DNA from: Candidatus Omnitrophota bacterium
Lineage (GTDB): Bacteria > Omnitrophota > Gorgyraeia > S143-82
Assembly: GCA_027065215.1 (NCBI GenBank)
Contig: JAMOOT010000122.1
Coordinates: forward strand, 1-12,104
Direction: 5' to 3'
Length of the DNA: 12,104 bases
Shown here piece by piece: positions 1 to 8,193 of this stretch; the stretch's first letter is position 1, and every line of letters starts with the position of its first letter. The notes under the pieces were generated by a model. It was not told the DNA's origin and made no database searches. It saw only the letters and a program-made list of their open reading frames with translations. Position numbers and translations under genes: made by a program.

Positions 1-451
1 GAACATTTGCGTACTCCGTCGTCATTATTGCCCCAGCTGTCCCTTCTTTATACTGAAGAAGTCTCTTGATATCATTCCTCTCTGCCTGGGCTACCAAGGG
101 AAGGATATCCTCTATGAGATCTTCGGGCAGTTTCTTTACAAAATCAACCCTGTCATCCGGTGACATTTCTTCCAACAAGTCCACCATCTTTCGACGCGAA
201 AAGCAACAAAAGATATCCTTCTTTTCTTCATCTGGGAAATATTCAAAAACCTCTATCCCCTTCTTCCCCAAGGCAGAGATTATCTTGGCTATGTCTTCCG
301 AAGGGAGATCTTCTATTAGGGAAAATATGTCGTATGGGTGTAAATCGCTAAATATCTCCTTTAATTTCGTCGAATAATCATCTTTGGAAAGTATCTCCTG
401 AAGGTCTGGTCCAACCAATGGGACATTGCTTCCCAGTTTCTTCTTATCCAT
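1..451 (-). CDS. mgtE: Magnesium transporter MgtE, N-terminal part (3' end beyond window)
   Basis: This is the first 150 codons of an MgtE-type Mg2+ channel/transporter; the gene continues past the window edge. Residues about 25-130 form the repetitive helical MgtE_N domain, with HPYDIFSLIEDLP near residue 38 and EEMSPDDRVDFVKKLPE near residue 94. The segment YKEGTAGAIMTTEY (134-147) marks entry to the CBS pair, where the family has a D/E-TAG-x-MTTE motif. In characterised family members these cytosolic domains sense Mg2+ and gate the membrane pore; the CBS remainder and pore lie outside the window. The ATG (451-449) overlaps the gyrA stop by 8 nt in another frame, and AAGGTGG-type sequence just upstream can act as ribosome binding site, so translation is probably coupled to gyrA. 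Family assignment is firm; transport specificity is inferred from the family. Confidence 0.9.
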   Translation of the reverse strand, partial: MDKKKLGSNVPLVGPDLQEILSKDDYSTKLKEIFSDLHPYDIFSLIEDLPSEDIAKIISALGKKGIEVFEYFPDEEKKDIFCCFSRRKMVDLLEEMSPDDRVDFVKKLPEDLIEDILPLVAQAERNDIKRLLQYKEGTAGAIMTTEYANV

Positions 452-2870
452 CCTTTTCCACCTTTGCTGCAGTAACCACGCGATCTCCTGACTCCATCTT
501 TATCAACCTCACTCCCTTGGTATTCCGAGAGGTCTTGCGTATATCCTTTACCGGGCACCTTACAGTCATACCATTGTGGGTAATAACCATTACCTCTGTG
601 AAATCATCTACCGCCATAGCAAAGACCACTTCGGCATCTGGCCTTAGTTTTATGTTTATTATCCCTGAACCTCCCCTATGCTGAAGCCGATACTCTTCAA
701 AGCCAGAACGCTTGGCAATACCATCGCTGGTAATAGTGAGCAGGTCTTTACCCTTCTCAACGATGGCTGCTCCAATAACGCAATCACCCTTTCGCAAGGA
801 TATAGCCTTGACGCCTCGAGCCTGTCTTCCCATTTCTCTGGCATCCGTTTCTTTAAACCGTATTGCCATCCCCTTAGTGGTAGCGATCACTATTTCATCT
901 TCTCCACATGTAAGCAATACGCTAACTAATTCATCACCCTTGTCTAAACTAATAGCTATTATCCCACCTTTACGCACATTGCTAAATGCCCTCGCCTCCA
1001 CTCGTTTTATTATGCCGTTGCGAGTTATCATACACATCCTCTCTTGCTCACGAAATTCACGAAGAGCAAGGACCGTACTTATCCTTTCACCTTGTCCAAG
1101 AGATAAGAGATTCACTATAGCACGACCTCTACTCTGGCGAGAGGCCTCTGGTATCTCGTATACCTTCAACCAATATGCCTTTCCCCTATTGGTAAAGAAC
1201 AATAGATAATCCAAACTCTTGGCAACAAACAAGTGCTCTATAAAATCTCCCTCTTTTGCCGCCGCTGTATTTACCCCTTTGCCTCCTCTGGCCTGCCTAC
1301 GATAAGAGGATATAGCCAAGCGTTTGATATACCCTCTATGGCTTATTGTAATTACCATATCCTCTTCTTGTATAAGGTCCTCTATGCTCAACTCCTTTGC
1401 CTCTGATGTTATTTCTGTCCTCCTTTCGTCTCCATATTTTTCTTTTATCTCCAAAAGTTCTTCCCTGATAATTCCCATCAATTTTTCTTCGGAGGCCAAT
1501 ATCGATTCCAAATATTCTATTTTCTTTATCAATTCAAGGTACTCTTCCTCCAACTTTTTCCTCTCCAATCCTACTAAACGTTGTAATTGCATCTCCAATA
1601 TCGCCTGCGCCTGAACCTCAGTGAGAGAAAAGCGCTTTATCAACTTCGTCTTCGCTTCAGAGGTGGTTTTTGATTTCTTTATTATCTCTATAACCTCGTC
1701 GATATTATCTACCGCTATCTTTAATCCCTCTAATATATGAGCCCGTCGCTTGGCCTTTTCTAAATCAAACTTCGTTCGACGCAACACTACCTCTCGTCGG
1801 TGTAAGAGAAACTGCTGGAGCATTTCTTTAAGATTCAGAATCTGAGGCCTACCGTGCACTAAGGCCAACATAATAATGCCAAAAGTGGTCTCCAACTGAG
1901 TATGTTTGTACAACTGGTTCAGAACAATTTCCGGATGGACGTCCCTCTTAAGTTCCAGTACAATCCGCAATCCTTCTTTATCCGACTCATCCCTTATATC
2001 TGATATCCCTTCTATCTTCTTGGCCTGAACATTCTTTGCGATTGCCGATAATAGGTTTGACTTATTCACCTGATAAGGGATCTCTGTTATGACCAACGAT
2101 TGCCTTCCCGTACGAGGATGTTTTTCTGTAACGGCCTTAGCCCGAAGGGTAATCTTCCCTCGCCCGGTTTGATAGGCCTGCTTTATACCCTCCCTGCCAC
2201 AGATCATGGCCCCTGTAGGAAAATCGGGCCCTTTTATGCGCTTCATAAGGTCTTTTATCGTTATGTCTGGGTTATCTATCATTGCAACCAACCCATCTAT
2301 TACCTCACACAGGTTATGTGGAGGGATATTTGTGGCCATACCAACCGCTATTCCACTTGCGCCATTTATAAGAAGGTTTGGTATGACCGAAGGGAGAACG
2401 GTTGGTTCCTTCAAACTCTCATCAAAGTTTGGGACAAAGTCAACCGTATCCTTCTCTATATCCCGCAAGAGTTCTGCACTTATCTTAGAAAGCCTTGCCT
2501 CTGTATACCTCATTGCTGCGGCAGAATCACCATCAATGGAACCGAAGTTTCCCTGGCCATCCACCAAAGGATAGCGCAGGGAAAATGGCTGAACCATCCT
2601 GACAAGGGCATCATAGACAGCACTATCACCGTGTGGGTGATATTTACCTAAGACCTCACCAACTATACGGGCACTCTTCTTAAAGGGCTTGTTATGCTGT
2701 AGGCCCAATTCGTGCATTGCATAGAGGATCCGCCTCTGAACAGGCTTTAACCCATCCCTTGCATCTGGAAGTGCCCGGCCAACAATAACACTCATCGCGT
2801 AGTTGAGGTAGGAAATCTTCATCTCCTCTTCTATTGACCTCGGCACGATCCTTTCATTACGGGTATACAT
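444..2870 (-). CDS. gyrA: DNA gyrase subunit A
   Basis: This is the breakage-reunion subunit of gyrase, which introduces negative supercoils together with GyrB. The protein has 808 residues. The winged-helix/tower core spans about 10-490 and the DNA-wrapping beta-pinwheel about 500-808. The catalytic tyrosine is Tyr122 in AAMRYTE, and Ser83 and Asp87 in HGDSAVYD occupy the same numbers as the E. coli quinolone-resistance positions, so the wild-type drug-binding residues are present. The GyrA box, which separates gyrase from topoisomerase IV, is QARGGKG at 526-532, with Ala replacing the usual basic second residue. Start: ATG preceded by AAGGAGG (2886-2880) at 9 nt. It lies 27 bp after gyrB and overlaps mgtE by 8 nt; no terminator is visible on either side. 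Pairing with gyrB and presence of the box make parC unlikely. Confidence 0.98.
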   Translation of the reverse strand: MYTRNERIVPRSIEEEMKISYLNYAMSVIVGRALPDARDGLKPVQRRILYAMHELGLQHNKPFKKSARIVGEVLGKYHPHGDSAVYDALVRMVQPFSLRYPLVDGQGNFGSIDGDSAAAMRYTEARLSKISAELLRDIEKDTVDFVPNFDESLKEPTVLPSVIPNLLINGASGIAVGMATNIPPHNLCEVIDGLVAMIDNPDITIKDLMKRIKGPDFPTGAMICGREGIKQAYQTGRGKITLRAKAVTEKHPRTGRQSLVITEIPYQVNKSNLLSAIAKNVQAKKIEGISDIRDESDKEGLRIVLELKRDVHPEIVLNQLYKHTQLETTFGIIMLALVHGRPQILNLKEMLQQFLLHRREVVLRRTKFDLEKAKRRAHILEGLKIAVDNIDEVIEIIKKSKTTSEAKTKLIKRFSLTEVQAQAILEMQLQRLVGLERKKLEEEYLELIKKIEYLESILASEEKLMGIIREELLEIKEKYGDERRTEITSEAKELSIEDLIQEEDMVITISHRGYIKRLAISSYRRQARGGKGVNTAAAKEGDFIEHLFVAKSLDYLLFFTNRGKAYWLKVYEIPEASRQSRGRAIVNLLSLGQGERISTVLALREFREQERMCMITRNGIIKRVEARAFSNVRKGGIIAISLDKGDELVSVLLTCGEDEIVIATTKGMAIRFKETDAREMGRQARGVKAISLRKGDCVIGAAIVEKGKDLLTITSDGIAKRSGFEEYRLQHRGGSGIINIKLRPDAEVVFAMAVDDFTEVMVITHNGMTVRCPVKDIRKTSRNTKGVRLIKMESGDRVVTAAKVEKDG

Positions 2871-2897
2871 CTATCTATTCCTCCTTATTTCCAAGAC

Positions 2898-5312
2898 CTA
2901 AACATCCAAGAACTTAACCTCTAACGCATGGCTTTGAATAAACTCCCTGCGTGGCTCAACAGAATCTCCCATAAGAAGAGAAAACATCTCTTCTGCCCGA
3001 ACAGCATCGCTCAACGTCACTTTTAATATAGTGCGATTCTCCGGATTCATTGTGGTCTCCCATAACTGCTCTGGATTCATCTCTCCCAAACCTTTATACC
3101 GTTGTATATTCAACCCCTTCTGGGCAATATTTCTCACGATGGACAAGACCTCTTTTAGCCCAGAACAATAAAACTCTTCTCCTTTCTCTTCTCTGACCAA
3201 GAGAAAGGGAGCATCCTTCCCCTTTGATTCCAAGCCCTTACTTGGATCAAGGTAATCACTGACCCTAATAGCATCCTTTGCCAACGCAGCAAAGACTTCA
3301 TTTAAATCCTCACTCTCGGGCAATTCTTGGAAATCCAATTCATCTAAGGCAATATCTCTTTCACCAGCAAACGCTGAGAGATCGCTATCACAAACAAAGA
3401 AATAGACCCTTCCCTGGTCCCGAATGATGTATTGAGGAAAACGATCCCCATTTTTTATAACAAACTCTATCATATCCTCTATTGGGATGTGATACCTCCG
3501 AGACATATATTCCAACATCTTTTCCACATATTGAATATTTTTAAGTAAATCAACCAATGCCTGACCTTTCCATTCTCTCTTTTTACCTTTCAGAACTACC
3601 ATTTCTGTTCCCATTCTTAAAAGGACATCTGCCAATTCTTCATCCGACTCTATATACCTCTCCCTGCTGCCTTTCTTAATACGGTAAAGTGGAGGTTGGG
3701 CAATATAGATGTAGCCTCCCTCTATCAAGGGACGCATATGACGGTAAAGTAGCGTAAGTAGGAGTGTGCGTATATGTGAGCCATCCACATCTGCATCGCA
3801 CATAATAATTATCTTGTGATATCGAAGTTTAGAAATATCAAAATCGTTCCCTATTCCCGTACCAATCGCTGATATAATCGTCTTTATTTCTTCATTGGTT
3901 AATATCTTATTTATCCTTGCCTTTTCTACGTTCAGTATCTTTCCCTTTAAGGGCAAGATTGCCTGATACCTCCTATCCCTTCCTTGCTTCGCCGACCCTC
4001 CAGCAGAATCTCCCTCTACTAAATACAGTTCACATAAAGACGGGTCTTTTTCTGAACAATCAGCCAACTTTCCAGGAAGAGACGTAGAATCAAGAACCCC
4101 CTTTCTACGGGTCAATTCCCTTGCCTTTCGTGCTGCCTCCCTGGCCCGAGCAGCAGTGATGATCTTCTCTGCAATCCTATTAGATACAGAGGGATGCTCC
4201 TCAAAATAGGTGCTCAGTTTATCAAAAAGAAAGGAATTAACCATCCCTTCTATTTCTGAATTTCCTAACTTGGTCTTTGTCTGCCCTTCAAATTGTGGTT
4301 GAGGAAGTTTCACACTTACCACTGCTGTGAGTCCCTCTCTCACGTCATCTCCACTAATAGATACCTTTTCAGATTCCTTTATCAATTTTTTGTTTCTTAT
4401 ATATTGATTGATGACCCTGGTAAGGGCAGACTTAAACCCACTTAGATGCGTACCCCCCTCTATTGTGTTTATATTATTGGCAAAAGAAAACAGATTTTCA
4501 CTAAAGGAATTAGTGTACTGTAAGGCCACCTCCATCATCACATCATCACGCTTATCTTCAAAATAGATAACCTTGTGGAGTGGCTCTTTATTGCGATTCA
4601 GGTATTCAACAAAAGATATAATACCGCCTTTAAAGAAAAAAACATCCTCCTGACCAGAGCGGTCATCTTTCAATGTGATATGTATCCCCTTATTCAGATA
4701 GGCCAATTCCCTCAACCGATTGGCAAGGACATCATAAGAAAACTCTGTTACCTTAAAGATATCCTTATCAGGCTTAAATAGGACTCGCGTCCCTGTTCCT
4801 TTTGCCTTACCAATTTCTTTAAGAGGAGTCACGGGTTTGCCTCGCTCATATCTCTGATGATATATCTTTCCATCGCGTTTTATCTCTACCTCCAAGAACG
4901 ATGATAAGGCATTAACAACACTCACTCCCACTCCGTGCAACCCACCTGAAACCTTATATGCACCCGAACCAAATTTCCCTCCTGCATGCAATGTAGTCAT
5001 AACAACTTCGACTGCCGGCCGTTTCTCAACTGGATGGATATCCACAGGTATTCCCCTACCATCATCTACAACCTCGACGCTGTTATCTACCAATATCCTA
5101 ACTGATATATTTCTACAATAACCTGCCAAGGCCTCATCAATGGCGTTATCCACAACCTCATAGACCATATGGTGTAGGCCTCTCTCTGAGATATCACCTA
5201 TATACATCGCTGGCCTACGCCTGACTGCCTCCAACCCCTCCAATACCTGTATCTTTGAAGAATCGTATCTATCTTCCACTCTATGATTTATCTCCCTCTT
5301 TCCTTTGGCCAT
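2898..5312 (-). CDS. gyrB: DNA gyrase subunit B
   Basis: This is the ATPase subunit of gyrase, 804 residues. The GHKL ATP site comprises Glu52 and Asn56 (YEVVDNAIDEALAG), DDGRGIP from Asp83, and GGLHGVGVSVVNALS at 123-137. The transducer QTK motif is at 344-346. The TOPRIM metal site comprises EGDSAGG from Glu433 and Asp506/Asp508 in MCDADVDG. The conserved tail RYKGLGEMNPEQLWETTM covers 738-755. About 150 residues (roughly 570-720) interrupt the TOPRIM-tail region; this matches the insertion known in E. coli-type GyrB and gives the same total length, and it argues for a Gram-negative lineage. Start: ATG with AAGGAGG just upstream, in a leader (AAATAAGGAGGAA) shared with gyrA. It follows the DUF721-like gene by 9 bp and precedes gyrA by 27 bp, so a single operon is likely. 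Confidence 0.98.
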   Translation of the reverse strand: MAKGKREINHRVEDRYDSSKIQVLEGLEAVRRRPAMYIGDISERGLHHMVYEVVDNAIDEALAGYCRNISVRILVDNSVEVVDDGRGIPVDIHPVEKRPAVEVVMTTLHAGGKFGSGAYKVSGGLHGVGVSVVNALSSFLEVEIKRDGKIYHQRYERGKPVTPLKEIGKAKGTGTRVLFKPDKDIFKVTEFSYDVLANRLRELAYLNKGIHITLKDDRSGQEDVFFFKGGIISFVEYLNRNKEPLHKVIYFEDKRDDVMMEVALQYTNSFSENLFSFANNINTIEGGTHLSGFKSALTRVINQYIRNKKLIKESEKVSISGDDVREGLTAVVSVKLPQPQFEGQTKTKLGNSEIEGMVNSFLFDKLSTYFEEHPSVSNRIAEKIITAARAREAARKARELTRRKGVLDSTSLPGKLADCSEKDPSLCELYLVEGDSAGGSAKQGRDRRYQAILPLKGKILNVEKARINKILTNEEIKTIISAIGTGIGNDFDISKLRYHKIIIMCDADVDGSHIRTLLLTLLYRHMRPLIEGGYIYIAQPPLYRIKKGSRERYIESDEELADVLLRMGTEMVVLKGKKREWKGQALVDLLKNIQYVEKMLEYMSRRYHIPIEDMIEFVIKNGDRFPQYIIRDQGRVYFFVCDSDLSAFAGERDIALDELDFQELPESEDLNEVFAALAKDAIRVSDYLDPSKGLESKGKDAPFLLVREEKGEEFYCSGLKEVLSIVRNIAQKGLNIQRYKGLGEMNPEQLWETTMNPENRTILKVTLSDAVRAEEMFSLLMGDSVEPRREFIQSHALEVKFLDV

Positions 5313-5321
5313 ACTTCCTCC

Positions 5322-5555
5322 TTATTTGGAAAGGAGAAAACTCACCTCCTCTATACCCGGAAATTCTCCTTTGACCTTATCCCCCATCTTACGAAGTACA
5401 AACAAAGCAGTCGGATCTGAAACCCTAACAATCAACCTCTTACCTTCTTTTTCAACAGATGTTATAAACTTATCAAAATCACCAAACAGCGTATGTAGAT
5501 CCACAGATATCGTCCGTGACAATATATTTCCCAAAAATTTATTAACCCTATCCAT
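5322..5555 (-). CDS. Small DUF721/DciA-like protein
   Basis: This is a 77-residue protein between dnaN and gyrB. The C-terminal half (about 38-74) reads KRLIVRVSDPTALFVLRKMG followed by a turn and IEEVSFLL. That resembles the strand-helix-strand of DUF721, in which a hydrophobic 'L-x-V-x-V' strand is followed by a helix and a final strand. DUF721 includes DciA, the helicase-operating factor used by bacteria without DnaC/DnaI loaders, and in actinobacteria a DUF721 gene also sits just before gyrB. The protein is about half the usual family length and lacks the typical N-terminal Trp/Gly motif, so the family call is tentative. The ATG lies 4 bp after the dnaN stop, and gyrB begins 9 bp after its own stop, pointing to a co-translated replication operon. 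It occupies the slot where recF is often found, but shows no RecF features. Confidence 0.5.
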   Translation of the reverse strand: MDRVNKFLGNILSRTISVDLHTLFGDFDKFITSVEKEGKRLIVRVSDPTALFVLRKMGDKVKGEFPGIEEVSFLLSK

Positions 5556-5559
5556 AATA

Positions 5560-6666
5560 TTATATCCTCATAGGAGACACCAGATACATATACCTATATC
5601 CAACACCATCAATCTCCAATACATCCCTTATTACTATTGGCCTATCCGGTGCAACAAATTCCATTTTCACCATATCAATTGGAACTGTTTTCAACATATC
5701 AATGAGAAATTCTGGATTGATACCAATAGTAATGTCCTCTCCAGGATAGACAATAGACAATTCCTCACGCGAGGAACCAACATCTTGCGAATCCTTTGAA
5801 ATAACCAATCTATTTTTGTAAAAATCAAGCCTTACAGCAAAAGAGTCCGTACTAATAAAGATACTTGCGCGCTTAAGGGCTGAAAGAAAAGAAGACGAAT
5901 CCACAAGTGCCTTTTCATCTTTTTCTTTTGGAATGACCTGACGATATTGAGGATATTCCCCTTCTATTATCCTTGATATAAGTTCCACATTCTCCCAAGA
6001 GAAACTAACTACACTGTCATCCGATGAAATAGATATCACTGATGATTCTGGCAAGAAACGACTTAATTCCTGGCCAGCCTTAAGAGGAAGAATAAAACTA
6101 TGATTCAAATTATGAGTAATGTCAGTTTCTACAAGTGAAAGTTTCCTTCCATCACTAGCAACCGTACGAATAATGTTGGGCTCTAATTCAAATAATATAC
6201 CATTTAACTCGTACCGTGAACTATCGCGTGAGGCTGCAAACATAGTAAGATCAACAAGATTGGAAAGTACGTCTGAAGGAATTTCTATCCTAGATTTCTC
6301 TTTTACTGAAGGAAGCGAAGGAAACTCTTCTTCCGGAAGACCATAAAACCGGGCACTGGCCGAACCAGCAGTTATGTGCACATGATAGTTTTTCTTGACA
6401 ACAAACTCAACTTCATCTGCATCAATCTCTTTGATAAAATCATACAACTTTTTGCTGTTAATGGATATTCCACCTGAACTATCAATCTTCGCAGGAACTA
6501 TGACCTTCACACCAATATCCAGGTCTGTTGCAACTAATTTTATCTCTTTTCCATCGGCATTAATTAAAACATTGGACAAGACAGGTAAATTGGTACGAGG
6601 TGCGATAACACTCTGCGCAACTGTTAACCCACTTAACAATTCCTGTTTTTCAACAGAAAATTTCAT
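5560..6666 (-). CDS. dnaN: DNA polymerase III beta sliding clamp
   Basis: This is the ring-shaped processivity clamp that tethers DNA polymerase III and other DNA enzymes to the template; it acts as a dimer. The length of 368 residues fits three clamp folds of about 120 residues each. The N terminus MKFSVEKQELLSGLTVAQSVI and the following RTNLPVLSNVLINA are typical of the family, as is DRPIVIRDV near 340. The C terminus YLVSPMRI matches the conserved MPMRL-type tail that helps shape the clamp-binding pocket. A very strong Shine-Dalgarno sequence (AAAGGAGGA) precedes the ATG. It is 163 bp downstream of dnaA and 4 bp upstream of the DUF721-like gene. Confidence 0.98.
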   Translation of the reverse strand: MKFSVEKQELLSGLTVAQSVIAPRTNLPVLSNVLINADGKEIKLVATDLDIGVKVIVPAKIDSSGGISINSKKLYDFIKEIDADEVEFVVKKNYHVHITAGSASARFYGLPEEEFPSLPSVKEKSRIEIPSDVLSNLVDLTMFAASRDSSRYELNGILFELEPNIIRTVASDGRKLSLVETDITHNLNHSFILPLKAGQELSRFLPESSVISISSDDSVVSFSWENVELISRIIEGEYPQYRQVIPKEKDEKALVDSSSFLSALKRASIFISTDSFAVRLDFYKNRLVISKDSQDVGSSREELSIVYPGEDITIGINPEFLIDMLKTVPIDMVKMEFVAPDRPIVIRDVLEIDGVGYRYMYLVSPMRI

Positions 6667-6671
6667 CTCTT

Positions 6672-6677
6672 CCTCCT
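6672..6677 (-). promoter_or_regulatory. Strong ribosome binding site of dnaN
   Basis: AGGAGG on the minus strand ends 5 nt before the dnaN ATG and fixes that start. It contrasts with dnaA, which has no recognisable site, so the two neighbours are probably translated at very different rates. Confidence 0.85.
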
Positions 6678-6738
6678 TTACTGTTATCTTACTTATACAA
6701 TCTTAATACCGTCGTATTATTAATAAGCGCTGTGAATT

Positions 6739-6747
6739 TGTGGAAAA
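6739..6747 (-). promoter_or_regulatory. DnaA box (TTTTCCACA)
   Basis: The plus strand reads TGTGGAAAA, a match to the TTWTNCACA consensus on the minus strand. It is extended as AAGTTTTCCACAA, the same extended form as the box at 8190. Confidence 0.75.
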
Positions 6748-6776
6748 CTTCCCAACATTTTTATTTTTTTATACAT

Positions 6777-6790
6777 TATCAACAAGTTTT
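6777..6790 (+). repeat. TATCAACAAGTTTT repeat, copy 1
   Basis: This 14-bp sequence is identical to 8180-8193, on the other side of dnaA and in the same orientation. Here it is followed by GATC rather than by a complete DnaA box. Confidence 0.7.
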
Positions 6791-6795
6791 GATCT

Positions 6796-6805
6796 TGAAT
6801 AAGTT
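6796..6805 (+). repeat. TGAATAAGTT repeat, copy 1
   Basis: This is the first of three exact 10-bp copies in the two spacers flanking dnaA. It abuts the DnaA box at 6805. Confidence 0.6.
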
Positions 6806-6813
6806 GTGGAAAA
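6805..6813 (-). promoter_or_regulatory. DnaA box (TTTTCCACA)
   Basis: The plus strand reads TTGTGGAAAA, giving GTTTTCCACAA on the minus strand. It starts 66 bp from the other box in this spacer and has the same orientation. A one-mismatch sequence, TTTTCCCCA, follows on the plus strand at 6821-6829. Confidence 0.75.
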
Positions 6814-6829
6814 CCCCATATTTTCCCCA

Positions 6830-8134
6830 CTATTGCTCCAGTTTTAGCATTATACGCTTAATTGTTTTGGATAACTCACTATCCTGTTCTAATAGTTTTT
6901 TTATCTTATTGTAGGAATGGAGTATTGTAGTATGATCCTTTCCTCCAAACGCAACACCTAACTCTGGAAGAGACATCTCTGTTAGTTCCCTCGCTAAATA
7001 GATAGAGACTTGGCGAGGAATCAGATATGTACGACTTCTTTTTTTGGCCTTTATATCTGCCACAGTTACCCCAAATTCTTCTGCTACACAATTTAGAATA
7101 TCATTTAGAGTCAATTTACGCTTTACTGATACAACCATATCGCGCAATACTTCCTTAGCAAAGTCCAATGTTACTGTTTTCTTTTCTATAATTGAGAAAG
7201 CAATTACTCTTACCAATGCTCCTTCCAATTCCCTTATATTGGTTTTTATGTTTTCAGCGATAAATGTGATAACGTCTTCATTTACTTGAGTTTGCTCGTG
7301 TTCCAGTTTCTTTTTCAATATAGCAATGCGAGTTTCCAGATCAGGTGGTTGAATATCTGTGATTAAACCCCAACCAAATCTGGATATAAGCCTTTCTTCT
7401 AATGTAGATATTTCCTTAGGATGTCTGTCAGAAGATATAATTATTTGTTTATGCGCATCATATAAGGCATTAAATGTGTGGAAGAACTCTTCCTGAGTGG
7501 ACTCTTTACCTCCAATAAATTGTATATCATCTATCAACAATATATCCACATTTCTGTATCGTTCACGAAAGGACTTTGTGGCTCGGTGTTGTATTGCCTC
7601 AATCAATTCGTTTGTGAATTGCTCGCTTGAGATATAACATACTTTTATGTTGGAATGATTTTCAATGGCATGATGGGCAATTGCCTGCATAAGGTGCGTT
7701 TTTCCAAGACCAACGCCGCCATATATGAATAAAGGGTTATATGCCTTGGCTGGGCTTTGGGCTACTGCCATAGATGCAGCGTAGGCAAATCTGTTAGATG
7801 GTCCAATAACAAAATTTTCAAAGCGGTATTTTGGGTTTAATCGCAAGTTTAATTGCTGAGATGCCTGTCGGGTAATGGTTTGGGATTCCGTAGATTTAAA
7901 CAGATCCGGTGCCACCACAAAAGATAGGTCTACTTTGTCCATATTTGATTTTATCATGGCTGAACGGATGTTGGATTGAAAGTGCTCTTCAATCCATGAC
8001 TTAAAAAAATTATCTGGAACCGCTACCTCTATACGGGAATCTGATGTTCTTATTACCTTAAGGGGCGAGAACCACGTCTTGTAAGACTGTTCGGGTAAAT
8101 CCTGTTTTAAGTTTTCTAATACTTTATCCCACAT
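6830..8134 (-). CDS. dnaA: Chromosomal replication initiator DnaA
   Basis: This AAA+ initiator binds DnaA boxes at oriC, forms an ATP-dependent filament and opens the duplex. It has 434 residues. The N-terminal domain I is at about 1-75 (MWDKVLENLKQDLPEQSYKTWFSPL). A short linker at about 80-98 is followed by the AAA+ core at about 100-330. The core holds Walker A GGVGLGKT (139-146), Walker B ILLIDD (198-203), box VII LISRFGWG (249-256) and sensor II RELEGALVR (301-309). The C-terminal DNA-binding domain carries the signature GGKDHTTILHSYNKI (397-411). The chosen ATG gives the normal N terminus but lacks a Shine-Dalgarno sequence (TTCATATCTTT precedes it). The predicted leader contains two DnaA boxes, which suggests autorepression. 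Confidence 0.98.
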   Translation of the reverse strand: MWDKVLENLKQDLPEQSYKTWFSPLKVIRTSDSRIEVAVPDNFFKSWIEEHFQSNIRSAMIKSNMDKVDLSFVVAPDLFKSTESQTITRQASQQLNLRLNPKYRFENFVIGPSNRFAYAASMAVAQSPAKAYNPLFIYGGVGLGKTHLMQAIAHHAIENHSNIKVCYISSEQFTNELIEAIQHRATKSFRERYRNVDILLIDDIQFIGGKESTQEEFFHTFNALYDAHKQIIISSDRHPKEISTLEERLISRFGWGLITDIQPPDLETRIAILKKKLEHEQTQVNEDVITFIAENIKTNIRELEGALVRVIAFSIIEKKTVTLDFAKEVLRDMVVSVKRKLTLNDILNCVAEEFGVTVADIKAKKRSRTYLIPRQVSIYLARELTEMSLPELGVAFGGKDHTTILHSYNKIKKLLEQDSELSKTIKRIMLKLEQ

Positions 8135-8143
8135 AAAGATATG

Positions 8144-8153
8144 AACTTATTCA
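8144..8153 (-). repeat. TGAATAAGTT repeat, copy 2
   Basis: The plus strand reads AACTTATTCA. It overlaps the 13-bp inverted repeat at 8147-8159 and lies 10 nt upstream of the dnaA start codon, where a ribosome binding site would be expected. Confidence 0.6.
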
Positions 8154-8169
8154 GAATAAATTCACCAAG

Positions 8170-8178
8170 TTTTACACA
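8170..8178 (+). promoter_or_regulatory. DnaA box (TTTTACACA)
   Basis: This matches TTWTNCACA. It sits in CACCAAGTTTTACACAA, a near-copy of the following CAACAAGTTTTCCACAA, so the two boxes form a 20-bp tandem repeat placing them on about the same helix face. Confidence 0.75.
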
Positions 8179-8179
8179 A

Positions 8180-8193
8180 TATCAACAAGTTTT
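8180..8193 (+). repeat. TATCAACAAGTTTT repeat, copy 2
   Basis: Identical to 6777-6790. Its last four bases form the start of the DnaA box at 8190. Confidence 0.7.

Larger units (their letters stand above)
6667..6829. other. dnaA-dnaN intergenic region, probable part of oriC
   Basis: This is a 163-bp AT-rich spacer carrying two TTTTCCACA boxes in the same orientation (6739-6747 and 6805-6813). Between them is a strongly AT-rich tract (about 6756-6780), a plausible duplex-unwinding element. It also holds one copy each of the TATCAACAAGTTTT and TGAATAAGTT repeats found upstream of dnaA. Known bipartite origins (Bacillus, Helicobacter) use the two spacers flanking dnaA, so this is inferred to be one half of the origin. 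I find no convincing promoter for dnaN here, only weak AT-rich matches. Confidence 0.7.

Noticed and set aside
361..558. Minus-strand frame of 65 codons spanning the gyrA-mgtE junction
   Set aside because: It is out of frame with both gyrA and mgtE, which are clearly coding there.
2100..2651. Plus-strand frame of 183 codons opposite gyrA, and other long plus-strand frames at 66-377, 712-1209, 5305-5799
   Set aside because: They lie antisense to firmly identified genes, have low-complexity composition and match no recognisable domain.
6821..6829. TTTTCCCCA as a further DnaA box
   Set aside because: It has a mismatch in the CACA part that DnaA domain IV reads most strictly; kept only as a possible weak site.
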